A model generated the notes under the pieces. That model saw only the letters and a program-made list of their open reading frames with translations. It was not told the origin of the DNA and ran no database searches. From Methanomassiliicoccaceae archaeon (GTDB taxonomy: Archaea > Thermoplasmatota > Thermoplasmata > Methanomassiliicoccales > Methanomethylophilaceae): a stretch of DNA of 46,929 nucleotides. Of the stretch, positions 31,611 to 39,363 are shown in pieces; the stretch's first letter is position 1; every line of letters begins with the position of its first letter. A program made the translations under genes and the position numbers. Where the stretch lies: contig PUJZ01000030.1 of assembly GCA_003550345.1 (NCBI GenBank), positions 1 to 46,929 on the forward strand, given 5' to 3'.

Positions 31611-33003
31611 ACCGGCCTATCCGGCATTCATTCCGAGTAAGCAACGCCAATGCGACGGCGGCCAACGCGAAGACCGCTCCGAGGGCGAAGCCCGCCTGGA
31701 ACCCATCCAGCATCATGGGCGCCGCCGGGGCGGGCCCGGCCACCATCTGGTAGAGCGCCGGCATGGTCGCCGCCCCGAGCACCATGCCGACCTGACGCAG
31801 CATCTGGTGCATACCTGAGGCGGTGCCGATGTGCTCTATGGGCACGGCGCAGAAGATGCGGCGGTTGTTGGGGGGGTTGAACAGGCCGTGGCCGGCCCCC
31901 ATCGCCGCCAGTCCCAGGGAGGCGAGCAGCAGCCCGTCCATCCTCCCCATCGAGGCGAAGACCGCCATCGAAACGACCATCATCCCGGTTCCCGCCAATG
32001 ATATGGTATAGGAGCCTCGGCGGTCGGCGAAGGAGCCCGAGAGGGGGCCGATGGCCATTATTATGAACGCGGGCAGCACGAATAGCAGGCCCATGGCGGC
32101 GGGGGTGAGTCCGAGTATGTACTCGAGGTAGAACGGCAGCAGGACCATGGCACCCGAGTAAGCCATGTAGACGAACGCCATGCAGACGATGGGGACCATC
32201 ACCACAGGGTCTCGTACGACCGACCTCTCCAGCAAGGGGGTTGTGGCATGAGCCTGGCGCCGAAGGACGATGGCAGCCGCCGCCAGGGCACCCGTGGCAG
32301 TCAGCATCACCACGGGGGAGAGGCCCTCGACCAGAGACCTGTTCACCGTTATCACGAAGCAAAGAAGCCCGATGAACAGGGCCGCCGTCTGCACCACATC
32401 GGCGGCGACGCCTTCACCTCCGCTCCTGGGTATGAAGAGCACGGCCGCCGCCAGGCCGACGGCGGCTATGGCGGCGTTGGTATAGAAGATCCAGTTCCAC
32501 TGGAGCAATGTTATCAGCAGGCCGGAGGCCAGGGGCCCGGTCATGAACCCAACAGCTCCGAGGACCGTGAAAATGCCCAGGCCTCTGCCCCTGACCTCCT
32601 CCGGCAGGTTGATGGACACTATTGCGAAATTGACCGAGACCATCATGGCCGTCCCCAGGGCGGCCACTCCCCGCAGCACCACCAGGGCGAGGAAGGAGTC
32701 GAGATGGTAGCTGAGTCCGGCCCCCAGATTGGCGACAGAGAAGAGCGCCAGACCGGCGATGAACAGGCGGCGGTGGCCGATGACGTCCCCCGCCTTCCCG
32801 AAGGGGAGCAGCAGGCTGCAGAGCACCACCGCGTATATGATCACCAGCCAGGCGGAGGTGGCTATGTCCAGCGAATAGTGGGCGGTTATGGTGGGCAGGG
32901 CGATGTTCACCATGTTGACGTCGAAGGAGAGCAGGAAAATGCTCACCGCGGCGGTGATGACCACCAGCATGTGCCTGCGCCTCTGCTCGGACATGCCACT
33001 CAA
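31609..33003 (-). CDS. DHA2-type MFS drug exporter (copy 1)
   Basis: The 464-aa protein has about 14 hydrophobic helices as in EmrB/QacA (DHA2) exporters. The loop between helices 2 and 3 contains GKAGDVIGHRRLFIAG, the family's G-x3-D-x2-GRR-type motif A. An acidic residue in the first helix (SFDVNMVNIALP) is typical of proton-coupled multidrug exporters. It is a close paralogue of the next gene, and both are 464 aa. The stop is TAA. Substrate unknown. Confidence 0.9.
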   Translation of the reverse strand: MSGMSEQRRRHMLVVITAAVSIFLLSFDVNMVNIALPTITAHYSLDIATSAWLVIIYAVVLCSLLLPFGKAGDVIGHRRLFIAGLALFSVANLGAGLSYHLDSFLALVVLRGVAALGTAMMVSVNFAIVSINLPEEVRGRGLGIFTVLGAVGFMTGPLASGLLITLLQWNWIFYTNAAIAAVGLAAAVLFIPRSGGEGVAADVVQTAALFIGLLCFVITVNRSLVEGLSPVVMLTATGALAAAAIVLRRQAHATTPLLERSVVRDPVVMVPIVCMAFVYMAYSGAMVLLPFYLEYILGLTPAAMGLLFVLPAFIIMAIGPLSGSFADRRGSYTISLAGTGMMVVSMAVFASMGRMDGLLLASLGLAAMGAGHGLFNPPNNRRIFCAVPIEHIGTASGMHQMLRQVGMVLGAATMPALYQMVAGPAPAAPMMLDGFQAGFALGAVFALAAVALALLTRNECRIGR

Positions 33004-33030
33004 TACATCGCCCCCGCTAAATAACTTCCA

Positions 33031-34425
33031 TCACCCGTCAAGCTCACAGGAGCGGTACTGGCGGGATATGGTGGCGGTGATGGCCATGGCCGCGATCGCG
33101 AACACCAGGCCCAGCTGGAAAGCGGCCTGGAAGCCATCGAGCATGACCGCCGGGTCCAGCGACGGGCCCACCACGAACTGGTAGACCGCGGGCATGGTGG
33201 CCGCGCCCAGGACGTTGCCGGTGTGCCTCATCGTCTGGTGGGTGCCGGACGCGGTGCCGAGGTTCTCCACCGGCACGGAGCTGAAGACACGACGGTTGTT
33301 GGGGGCGTTGAAGCCTCCATAGCTGACGCCCATCAATATCAGGCCCGCCAGGGCTATGATCATCATGTCCAGCCTTCCCAGGCTGAGGAAGAGGAGCATG
33401 GCGGCGACCATCGCGATGGCGGCGCCCAGCGTGAGGCCGTAGGACCCGCGGTAATCCGATGCCCTTCCCGTGGCCGGTCCCAGGAATGTGATGAGCACCG
33501 CCGGAATGAGGAACATCATGCCCATCGAGGCGGTGTCGAGGCCTCTGACGTCCTGGAGGTAGAAGGGGAGCACAACCATGGACCCCGAGTAGCACATGTA
33601 GAGGAAGGACATCGAGAACAGGGAGCGCATGACCCGGGAATTGAATATCACCGTCGGCTCCAGCAGCGGCCGCTCTGCCGTCCTCTGCCTCCGCACCACC
33701 ACCGCCGCGGCGGCGAGCGCCCCCAGGGCGGACAGGGACACCCCCAGGGTAAGGCCGTCGATCAGCCCGCGGTTGATGGCCAGCACCGAGAAGAGGATCA
33801 CAGCGAAGAACGCCGCGGTCTGCGGCAGGTCGGCGGCCCTGCCCGACCCGCCGCTTCGGGGTATGTGCCTGAAGGCCAGCAGCGACCCGGGCACGGCGAT
33901 GGCGAAGAGGAGGAAGAACAAAGAGCTCCAAGGGAGGAAGCTGAGCATCACGCCTGACACGATGGGGCCGGTCATGAAACCCATCGACCCGAAGACCGCC
34001 GACCAGCCGAGGCCGCGGCCCCTCATCCCGGCAGGGAGGTTGACGGACATTATGGCGAAGTTCACCGAAAGCATCATGGCCGCTCCCACGGCGGAGAAGG
34101 AGCGCAGCATAACCACCGCCAGGAAGGAGTCCAGCATATAGCCCAGGCCCACGGCGAGGTTGGCGGCGGCGAAGAGCGCCATGCCCGTGATGAAAAGGCG
34201 GCGGTGGCCGATGACATCGCCCGCCCTCCCGAAAGGGAGCAGCAGGCTGCAGAGCACTATCCCATGCACTATGACCAGCCAAGCGGCGGTGCCCAGGTCG
34301 AGATCGAAATGGGAGGCGATGGTGGGCAGGGCGATGTTCACCATGTTGATGTCGAAGGCGATGAGGAAATTGCTCATGGCGGCGGCGCTCACCAGCAGCA
34401 GGTGCCTTCTACCGACTTCGCTCAT
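33031..34425 (-). CDS. DHA2-type MFS drug exporter (copy 2)
   Basis: A second 464-aa member with the same helix pattern and loop motif GRAGDVIGHRRLFITG. The first-helix acidic residue is kept (AFDINMVNIALP). The two genes are in tandem with 27 bases between them and are likely co-transcribed. Exact equality of length and conserved regions indicates a recent duplication, while divergence in the central loops suggests different substrates. Its start ATG 34425 follows a stretch with no strong ribosome-binding site. Confidence 0.9.
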   Translation of the reverse strand: MSEVGRRHLLLVSAAAMSNFLIAFDINMVNIALPTIASHFDLDLGTAAWLVIVHGIVLCSLLLPFGRAGDVIGHRRLFITGMALFAAANLAVGLGYMLDSFLAVVMLRSFSAVGAAMMLSVNFAIMSVNLPAGMRGRGLGWSAVFGSMGFMTGPIVSGVMLSFLPWSSLFFLLFAIAVPGSLLAFRHIPRSGGSGRAADLPQTAAFFAVILFSVLAINRGLIDGLTLGVSLSALGALAAAAVVVRRQRTAERPLLEPTVIFNSRVMRSLFSMSFLYMCYSGSMVVLPFYLQDVRGLDTASMGMMFLIPAVLITFLGPATGRASDYRGSYGLTLGAAIAMVAAMLLFLSLGRLDMMIIALAGLILMGVSYGGFNAPNNRRVFSSVPVENLGTASGTHQTMRHTGNVLGAATMPAVYQFVVGPSLDPAVMLDGFQAAFQLGLVFAIAAMAITATISRQYRSCELDG

Positions 34426-34474
34426 GCATAGCCCTATGGGCCTAAGGTGTAATTACAGTTGCCACCGTAATCGA

Positions 34475-35107
34475 TCAGACGCCGCCCATCCTGTCCCCGA
34501 GGACGGCCATCCAATTGCGCCCCTCCACCAGACGGACATCGGTCTCGAAGCCCTCCAGCGCTATCAGGTCCGCAATATCATCCGGTTCCATGAGCGTAAG
34601 GCCGTGGATCCTGCTGTTCTCATCGTTGCGGGCGGAGAAATCAGGATGGGGATATGATTCGGAGACGATCATCATCGTCCCTCCGGGGGCGGTGACCCTC
34701 GCCATCTCCTCTATCCCTGCCCCCACGTCCTTCCAGAAGAAGTAGCTCTCGAACGATAGCACCAGGTCAAAGCTGCCGCTGTCGAACGGCAATGCGTCCG
34801 CTGAGGCCTGGACGAGCTCCAGCCTGCCGCTCTCCATCAGGTCACGGTTCTGCTCGGCGCAGTAGGCCAAGGCATCGGCGGAGATGTCAACGCCGTGGAG
34901 AACGCTCCTGGGCCATAAGCGGGAGGCCATGGACAGGGCCAGCCCTCCGCCGCAGCCGACATCCAGCACCCTATCGGGAACGATCCCGTCCAGTTCGCCG
35001 AGCGCCCATTCGGTAAGAGGGAGATGATGCTCGTTCATGCTCTCCATGGCCCTCCTCCCCTCCTCCCCCTGGGGATTGGAGTATGGCGAGCCGTTGCCTT
35101 CTTCCAT
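34475..35107 (-). CDS. Class I SAM-dependent methyltransferase
   Basis: The 210-aa protein has the SAM-binding motif VLDVGCGGGLALS near residues 47-59, VDISADAL as motif II and LPFDSGSFDLVLSFESYFFW as the post-motif III region. This is the methyltransferase type 11 (UbiE-like) layout. There is no RNA-binding domain, so a small-molecule substrate is more likely. It lies divergent from an Lrp-type regulator, 92 bases apart, a position suggesting that regulator may control it (inference). Confidence 0.85.
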   Translation of the reverse strand: MEEGNGSPYSNPQGEEGRRAMESMNEHHLPLTEWALGELDGIVPDRVLDVGCGGGLALSMASRLWPRSVLHGVDISADALAYCAEQNRDLMESGRLELVQASADALPFDSGSFDLVLSFESYFFWKDVGAGIEEMARVTAPGGTMMIVSESYPHPDFSARNDENSRIHGLTLMEPDDIADLIALEGFETDVRLVEGRNWMAVLGDRMGGV

Positions 35108-35167
35108 GGCGCCAGCAGAGACGACCCTCTAGATTAATCTTTCACAGCCACCCTAGGCCATCAGATA

Positions 35168-35177
35168 GAGATATATC
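35168..35177 (+). promoter_or_regulatory. Box A for the Lrp-type regulator
   Basis: AGATATATCC is centred about 27 bases before ATG 35200, predicting a leaderless transcript from that codon. A GTG at 35191 is a less likely start. Confidence 0.4.
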
Positions 35178-35199
35178 CGGCCATGGACATGTGAATCGG

Positions 35200-36084
35200 A
35201 TGGACGAGGCCGACATCAGGATGACGATAGAGCTGTCCATGGAGCCCCGCGCCACGTTCAGGGACCTCTCCAAGGCCTTGGGCCTGTCGGTCACAGCTGT
35301 GCACAAAAGGTTCAGGTCGCTCGTTGACGAGGGGGTATTCAGGAGATTCACCGCCTCCCCCTCGCCATGGGCCTACGGCTGCCCGGTATGCATGATCATA
35401 GGTCGCTTCGACCCGTCGCAGGAGGAGGAGACCCTGGCCTCGCTGGTGTCCGACGAGAGGGTGCACTCGGTCCACATCGTCTCCGGTGACATCATCCATA
35501 TGGGGGCGATCGCCCGCCCCGGGGAGCTAATCGAGGACGTCAAGAAGGAGCTGATCGCCGCCGCAGGCATCGAGGACGCTTTCACCGACTCCATGCACCC
35601 TCCCCGCCCCTCGGCAAAGCTTGAACCGGAGGACCATTCCATCATCGCCGCCCTGCAGGAGGACTGCCGGCGTCCCATGCAGGAGGTTGCGGACCTCACC
35701 GGGATGGGCGGCAAAGCCTTGAGGAGGAGGCTGGACAGGATGCGTCAGGAAGAGCTCATATGGATGAGGCTGGACTGGTCGCCGCTAGCCAGCGGCGACC
35801 ACCTGGCGATCATCAACGGGCAGCTGGCCGATGGGAGGGCCGCCATGGACGCGGTCAACGATATCCGCCGTTGGCACATGCCGCCCGTGGTGGGCCTGGG
35901 CGCATTCGTGGAGCATCCCCGGCAGCTGCTGATGGGGGTATGGGCCCGGAACCTGGTGGATCTGCACGAGGCCCGCCGCGACCTTAAGGACCGCGGCCTG
36001 TTCAGCTCCCTGCGCTACAACCTGCTCAGCGACATGCGGGACTGCGACTGCTGGCTGGACAAGGTCTCCAGCAGGTCGTGCTGA
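35200..36084 (+). CDS. Lrp/AsnC-type regulator with two HTH domains
   Basis: The 294-aa protein has two winged-helix units: residues 4-50 (FRDLSKALGLSVTAVHKRFRSLVDEGVFRRF) and about 147-187 (MQEVADLTGMGGKALRRRLDRMRQEELIWMRL). Each is followed by a RAM-like ferredoxin-fold region (PVCMIIGRFDPS... and DHLAIINGQLADG...). It is effectively a tandem duplicated Lrp. The final segment holds Cys-rich MRDCDCWLDKVSSRSC. A longer frame upstream is discounted since the box A falls inside it. It is divergent from the methyltransferase gene. Confidence 0.85.
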   Translation: MDEADIRMTIELSMEPRATFRDLSKALGLSVTAVHKRFRSLVDEGVFRRFTASPSPWAYGCPVCMIIGRFDPSQEEETLASLVSDERVHSVHIVSGDIIHMGAIARPGELIEDVKKELIAAAGIEDAFTDSMHPPRPSAKLEPEDHSIIAALQEDCRRPMQEVADLTGMGGKALRRRLDRMRQEELIWMRLDWSPLASGDHLAIINGQLADGRAAMDAVNDIRRWHMPPVVGLGAFVEHPRQLLMGVWARNLVDLHEARRDLKDRGLFSSLRYNLLSDMRDCDCWLDKVSSRSC

Positions 36085-36181
36085 ATCCTTCCCGAACAGG
36101 CGGAAGGCCGGGATCCGGGGATGCCAGCATCAAGGCAGGAATTCAATAAGTAAAGAATAAATAAAGTGTTTGGTCGTTCAT

Positions 36182-36196
36182 CGCGCCTTCGGCGCG
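36182..36196 (-). terminator. Hairpin after zinc-ribbon copy 1
   Basis: CGCGCC-TTC-GGCGCG forms a six-bp stem just past the stop of the minus-strand zinc-ribbon gene. An AT-rich tract follows at 36140-36175. Confidence 0.35.
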
Positions 36197-36203
36197 CGCT
36201 CAC

Positions 36204-36365
36204 TCAGAACCTGTCGCGTCGCGGGGGTGCGTGCTTCTTGTAGCAGTCCCTGCAATAGACTGGCCTGCCCTGGGTAGGCTTGAAGGGGACTTCGCATTCC
36301 TGATTGCAATCAGAGCATGTCGCCTTGTGGAATTCCCTGGGTGGTCTATCCCTGTCAAAAGACAT
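36204..36365 (-). CDS. 53-aa zinc-ribbon protein (copy 1)
   Basis: The 53-aa protein begins MSFDRDRPPREFHKATC and has two paired cysteine knuckles, CSDCNQEC and YCRDCYKKH, on either side of VPFKPTQGRPV. This CxxC-X17-21-CxxC zinc ribbon is widespread in archaea and some bacteria; its role is unknown, though nucleic-acid binding is often assumed. The C-terminus PPRRDRF is basic. It is a paralogue of the gene at 36597-36758 (identical length, same spacing). Confidence 0.85.
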   Translation of the reverse strand: MSFDRDRPPREFHKATCSDCNQECEVPFKPTQGRPVYCRDCYKKHAPPRRDRF

Positions 36366-36596
36366 CCTTTCTCAACTCCTTTTCCTATAAGACCGTACAC
36401 CGTACTCCCTACGCCCAACTTAACTAACGTCTTGTTCTTAGGGATATGACCAGGCTTAGTGTTCCGTTGCACGGTCCAGTGGGGAAGTCATCGTTCTAGT
36501 ATATTAAATCTTAGTAGCGACTGGCTTATCGGGTGGCCAAATCTTTTATACGATGCGCTGGAAAATACCGATAAGGGGTTTCTCCGCCCTGCCCGC
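36366..36596. other. AT-rich gene-free region between zinc-ribbon paralogues
   Basis: These 231 bases contain a minus-strand TTTAATATAC near 36498-36508, a plus-strand CTTTTATACG near 36540 and minus-strand TTATAGG near 36384. No convincing reading frame is present; a 90-codon minus frame here shares bases with the zinc-ribbon gene and has atypical composition. The region holds one or more promoters and possibly a long leader or small RNA. Confidence 0.4.
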
Positions 36597-36758
36597 TCAG
36601 AAACGTTCCTTGCGGGGCGGGGCGTGGATCTTGTAGCACTCGCGGCAGTACACCGGCCTGTCCTGCGCCGGTTTGAAGGGGACCTCGCACTCCTCACCGC
36701 AGTCCGCGCAGGTCGCCTTATGGAACTCACGCGGCGCTCTGTTCCTGTCCTGTCTCAA
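36597..36758 (-). CDS. 53-aa zinc-ribbon protein (copy 2)
   Basis: The product is MRQDRNRAPREFHKATC followed by CADCGEEC, VPFKPAQDRPV and YCRECYKIH, ending PPRKERF. Starting at TTG 36758 makes it 53 aa and aligns position by position with copy 1; GGGAGA directly precedes and GGAG is nine bases further up. A longer open frame (to 36857) exists but has no comparable start signal. Two such genes in tandem suggest duplication. Function unknown. Confidence 0.8.
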   Translation of the reverse strand: MRQDRNRAPREFHKATCADCGEECEVPFKPAQDRPVYCRECYKIHAPPRKERF

Positions 36759-36916
36759 TCTCCCACTCTCCTGCTCCGCGAAGCGGCCGCCAACGGCCGC
36801 ATCGCCCATGGACTGGAATGCAAATCGGCATTTCAGGTATAATATGATTGAGCCCATGGCGGCGCCGCTCCCGGAGGCGCGTAAACTTTTCTATTCCCTA
36901 TGACCTTTAGGCTAGC

Positions 36917-37117
36917 ATGGTCGACTGCATGATGAACGCCTACCACGCCTTCCGCCGTGATGTCAGGCATTGCGGCCTCTCCGACGAGCTGATATGCACC
37001 GACGGCGATTGCAGGATATGCAATCTCCCGCTCTGGTTCCTGCCGCGGAACGAGGACCCTGAGAAGGTGAAGGAGAAGTTCCACCAAATGCTCACCTGCT
37101 ACGAGGAGCCTGAGTGA
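36917..37117 (+). CDS. Small cysteine-rich protein
   Basis: This 66-aa protein has six cysteines (4, 19, 27, 32, 35, 61), with CTDGDCRIC near the centre suggesting a metal- or cluster-binding site. The rest is a soluble helix-rich tail ending MLTCYEEPE. No family is recognised. Composition and codon use resemble neighbouring genes. It is followed by the GYD protein 56 bases on. Confidence 0.5.
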   Translation: MVDCMMNAYHAFRRDVRHCGLSDELICTDGDCRICNLPLWFLPRNEDPEKVKEKFHQMLTCYEEPE

Positions 37118-37173
37118 GCGGGTCGAAATCATTATAACATCCCAGCTCCAAATCTAAGATGGAGGTGGAACGA

Positions 37174-37458
37174 ATGCCAGTGTATGTGGTGCTATCCAGG
37201 CTGACCAGCGATGGCAGGAAGACCCTGAAGTCCAACCCCGAGAGGTTGAAGGAGGTCAACAAGGAGATCGAGGCCATGGGCGCCAAGGTGGTGCACCAGT
37301 ACGCCCTGTTGGGGAGGTACGACTTCCTCAACATCCTTGAGGCCCCGGACGAGAAGGTCATAGCCAAGGTGCTGGTGGAGATGGGCTCCCGCGGGACCCT
37401 GCAGACGGCCACGATGCAGGCCATGCCCATCGACGACTTCCTTCAGTCGATGGACTGA
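37174..37458 (+). CDS. GYD-domain protein
   Basis: The 94-aa protein matches the GYD family: MPVYVVLSRLTSDGRKTLKSNPERL, GAKVVHQYALLGRYDFLNILEAP with the GRYD variant of the name motif, and a final TLQTATMQAMP. This dimeric ferredoxin-like fold is of unknown function. ATG 37174 is chosen because GGAGGTGG lies five bases upstream; an upstream ATG at 37159 is in frame but overlaps that site. Confidence 0.85.
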   Translation: MPVYVVLSRLTSDGRKTLKSNPERLKEVNKEIEAMGAKVVHQYALLGRYDFLNILEAPDEKVIAKVLVEMGSRGTLQTATMQAMPIDDFLQSMD

Positions 37459-37473
37459 AGGTTAAACAACAAA

Positions 37474-37506
37474 CCGCCCGGGCCCCCCGGGCGGACCCAA
37501 TTTTTT
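37474..37506 (+). terminator. Intrinsic-type terminator hairpin
   Basis: CCGCCCGGG and CCCGGGCGG form a 9-bp GC stem with a CCC loop, followed after eight bases by six T residues. This is a bacterial-style intrinsic terminator and ends the GYD transcript. The following microprotein has its own GTG start about 13 bases beyond the T-run. Confidence 0.55.
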
Positions 37507-37518
37507 CCAGGTGGGACC

Positions 37519-37635
37519 GTGAGCGACGAGAGAAGAAGGAAGATCCTGGCCCTTCTGGTGGGCGCGCTGTTCGTGATGGCGGTGGCGACCGGCTCGATAT
37601 CTTACATGATCCAATTCTTGGCCGTCAATGCCTGA
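37519..37635 (+). CDS. Single-pass 38-aa membrane microprotein
   Basis: The short frame encodes MSDERRRKILALLVGALFVM and then AVATGSISYMIQFLAVNA: a basic N-terminus followed by one hydrophobic helix. Its GTG start has AGGTGGG about four bases upstream. It is placed just after a strong terminator and its TGA overlaps the longest frame of the nitroreductase. Function unknown; the pattern is like other membrane microproteins in this window. Confidence 0.5.
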   Translation: MSDERRRKILALLVGALFVMAVATGSISYMIQFLAVNA

Positions 37636-37654
37636 TGCCGCCGGCCGTGGATAA

Positions 37655-37662
37655 TTGTTTAT
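37655..37662 (+). promoter_or_regulatory. Box A for the nitroreductase
   Basis: GTTTATCC is centred about 28 bases before ATG 37686, in the position of a leaderless promoter. Confidence 0.35.
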
Positions 37663-37685
37663 CCCTCTTAGAGGCTTATCCGGGC

Positions 37686-38294
37686 ATGTCCGACATGCCG
37701 GTCAGGGAGGCGGTGGGGGCCCGGAGGGCGAGGAGGGCCCTCTCCTCCGAGGCGATAAGAGAGGATGAGCTCATGGCCATGTTGGAGGCGATGAGGCTGT
37801 CCCCCTCTTGCAACAATAATCAGCCCTGGAATGCGATCGCGGTGCGCGGCGACGAAGCCTTGGCGAGCTTGAAGGAATGCCTTCCCCGCGGCAACGGATG
37901 GGCGAAGGCATCTCCGCTGATCATCGCGGTTTGCTCCCGCGACGATGACGACTGCCTGCTCTCCGACCGCCGCGACTACCACCTTTTCGACTGCGGCCTG
38001 GCGGTGGGGGAGATGATGCTGGCGGCGACCGGCATGGGCATCATCGCCCATCCCATAGCCGGCTACGACCCTCTCAAGGCCAAGGAGGCCCTCTCCATAC
38101 CCGGGGAGCACATCCTCATAACCCTGGTCGTCTGCGGCCGGCCAGGGAGCGACAGTTCGATGCTCTCGGAGAAGCAGCTGCTTGCGGAGAGGGAGAGGCC
38201 CGCCCGCAAGCCTTGGAGGGAGAATTTCTTCGCAGACCGCTGGGGGTCCCCGCTTGTGGCCGATGCGGAATCAGTCGATACCGGCGAGAACTGA
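37686..38294 (+). CDS. Nitroreductase-family FMN oxidoreductase
   Basis: The 202-aa protein has the nitroreductase fold: VREAVGARRARRALSS at the N-terminus (FMN phosphate contacts), LSPSCNNNQPWNAIAV, and GLAVGEMMLAATGMGIIAHPIAGYD, the helix that covers the flavin. The C-terminus is ARKPWRENFF. These enzymes reduce nitro compounds, enones or quinones with NAD(P)H. I start at ATG 37686 since a box A centred 28 bases upstream implies a leaderless message; a longer in-frame ATG at 37635 lies inside the preceding microprotein stop. Its end overlaps the convergent flavodoxin by 24 bases. Confidence 0.88.
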   Translation: MSDMPVREAVGARRARRALSSEAIREDELMAMLEAMRLSPSCNNNQPWNAIAVRGDEALASLKECLPRGNGWAKASPLIIAVCSRDDDDCLLSDRRDYHLFDCGLAVGEMMLAATGMGIIAHPIAGYDPLKAKEALSIPGEHILITLVVCGRPGSDSSMLSEKQLLAERERPARKPWRENFFADRWGSPLVADAESVDTGEN

Positions 38295-38723
38295 TGCGAG
38301 GAAAGACTCAAGCTTCTTCTCCCACCCTTCCTCCAGGGGCCCGCTCAACCCCATGCAGCCGATCTCCAGAGAGCCGCGGTGCCGCAGCTGTCCTTTGGAC
38401 AGGGCCCTCTTCATCATCTCCGTGGTCCGGAGCGGGCGGTCATCCTTCCCGTCGGGCATCCTCGTCGCCACGAGCGCGTAGTCCCCGTCCCGCTGCACCC
38501 TGGCCAGCGATTTGAGGAAGGAGCGTATCTTGCGTGGGGGCCTCCCGATGTGCGTGGGGGAGCTGAAGATGTAGAGGTCGGCGCCTTTGGCCTCCTCCGG
38601 CAGTATGTCATGGACATTGTGGCATTCGGCCTCGTGCCCGATGGCGCGGAGGGCCCTCCCCAGGTGCCTGGCGATCTCCCGGTTGTTGCCATGGGTCGTC
38701 TGGTAAACGATAACCGCTTTCAT
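38271..38723 (-). CDS. Flavodoxin-like protein (copy 1)
   Basis: The 150-aa protein starts MKAVIVYQTTHGNNREIARHL, the flavodoxin T/S-x-T-G-N-T-type FMN-phosphate loop, and has YIFSSPTHIG as the 60s loop. It belongs to the flavodoxin/flavodoxin-like group that may act as an electron carrier or quinone-type reductase. TATAAAA upstream (38756-38762) would allow a leaderless start at ATG 38732, three codons earlier; I keep 38723 because it matches the paralogue's start. Paralogue at 44491-44946. It overlaps the nitroreductase end. Confidence 0.85.
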   Translation of the reverse strand: MKAVIVYQTTHGNNREIARHLGRALRAIGHEAECHNVHDILPEEAKGADLYIFSSPTHIGRPPRKIRSFLKSLARVQRDGDYALVATRMPDGKDDRPLRTTEMMKRALSKGQLRHRGSLEIGCMGLSGPLEEGWEKKLESFLASVLAGID

Positions 38724-38829
38724 GCCCCTCATGCACCGGGATATATCATGTCGAGTTTTATACCCTGTCTTCCTGGAGCTTGTAAAACTATTACTAATAC
38801 TTCGGTGATTCAATCCGGCCGCAAGGAGC

Positions 38830-39363
38830 GTGCGTTATTTGACTCAGGGAACTTTGGACCGTCTGCGGGAGAAACTGAGGCTGGAGAACGAGCCCAAAGA
38901 GAGGATCGACCCGAGGGCGTGGAAGGTCTGGACCATCACGGGGGCGATCAATTTCGCCATACTGCTGCCGCTGGCGCTCGCGTTCGACCGCTTCGCGGTC
39001 GGCCTCGTCAACCTCCCCTCCTTGGCGGGTACGGCGGTGCTGGCATTGGCGCTCGTCTACGGCCCGTGGGGGATGGCCATCGCCCCATGGCTGCGCATGC
39101 GCTTCTGGCGTTATGAGGTCCGCGAGAAGGAGATGGAGATCCAGCACGGCATATTCATAATAAGGAGGCACCTAATCCCCATGGTGAGGGTGCAGCATGT
39201 GGACACCGAGCACGGACCGCTGATGCGCTATTTCGGACTGGCCACGCTGTATGTGAACACCGCCGCCAGCCGCTTCCCCATACCCGCTCTGCCCCAGGGC
39301 AGGGCGGAGGAGCTCAGAGGGGAGATATCCGCCCTGGCCGGGGTCAGTGATGAAGATGTCTGA
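38830..39363 (+). CDS. PH-domain (DUF304/YdbS-like) membrane protein
   Basis: The 177-aa protein has two hydrophobic helices near residues 32-55 and 63-84, then a single bacterial-PH domain (YEVREKEMEIQHGIFIIRRHLIPMVRVQHVDTEHGPLMRYFGLATLYVNTA). YdbS/YdbT pairs are of unknown function, possibly membrane organisation. GTG 38830 is the longest start, but AAGGAG precedes it by only one base, so TTG 38839, ten bases after GGAG, is a realistic alternative. It overlaps the next gene by 17 bases, an operon. Confidence 0.8.
   Translation: MRYLTQGTLDRLREKLRLENEPKERIDPRAWKVWTITGAINFAILLPLALAFDRFAVGLVNLPSLAGTAVLALALVYGPWGMAIAPWLRMRFWRYEVREKEMEIQHGIFIIRRHLIPMVRVQHVDTEHGPLMRYFGLATLYVNTAASRFPIPALPQGRAEELRGEISALAGVSDEDV

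Noticed and set aside
33044-34282. 412-codon frame within MFS copy 2
   Set aside because: Same-strand alternative frame, Arg/Pro/His-rich, whereas the annotated frame has clear MFS motifs and helices.
36200-36472. 90-codon frame overlapping zinc-ribbon copy 1
   Set aside because: It overlaps the zinc-ribbon gene in another frame, shows no motif, and changes composition halfway; the 53-aa protein has a clear family pattern.
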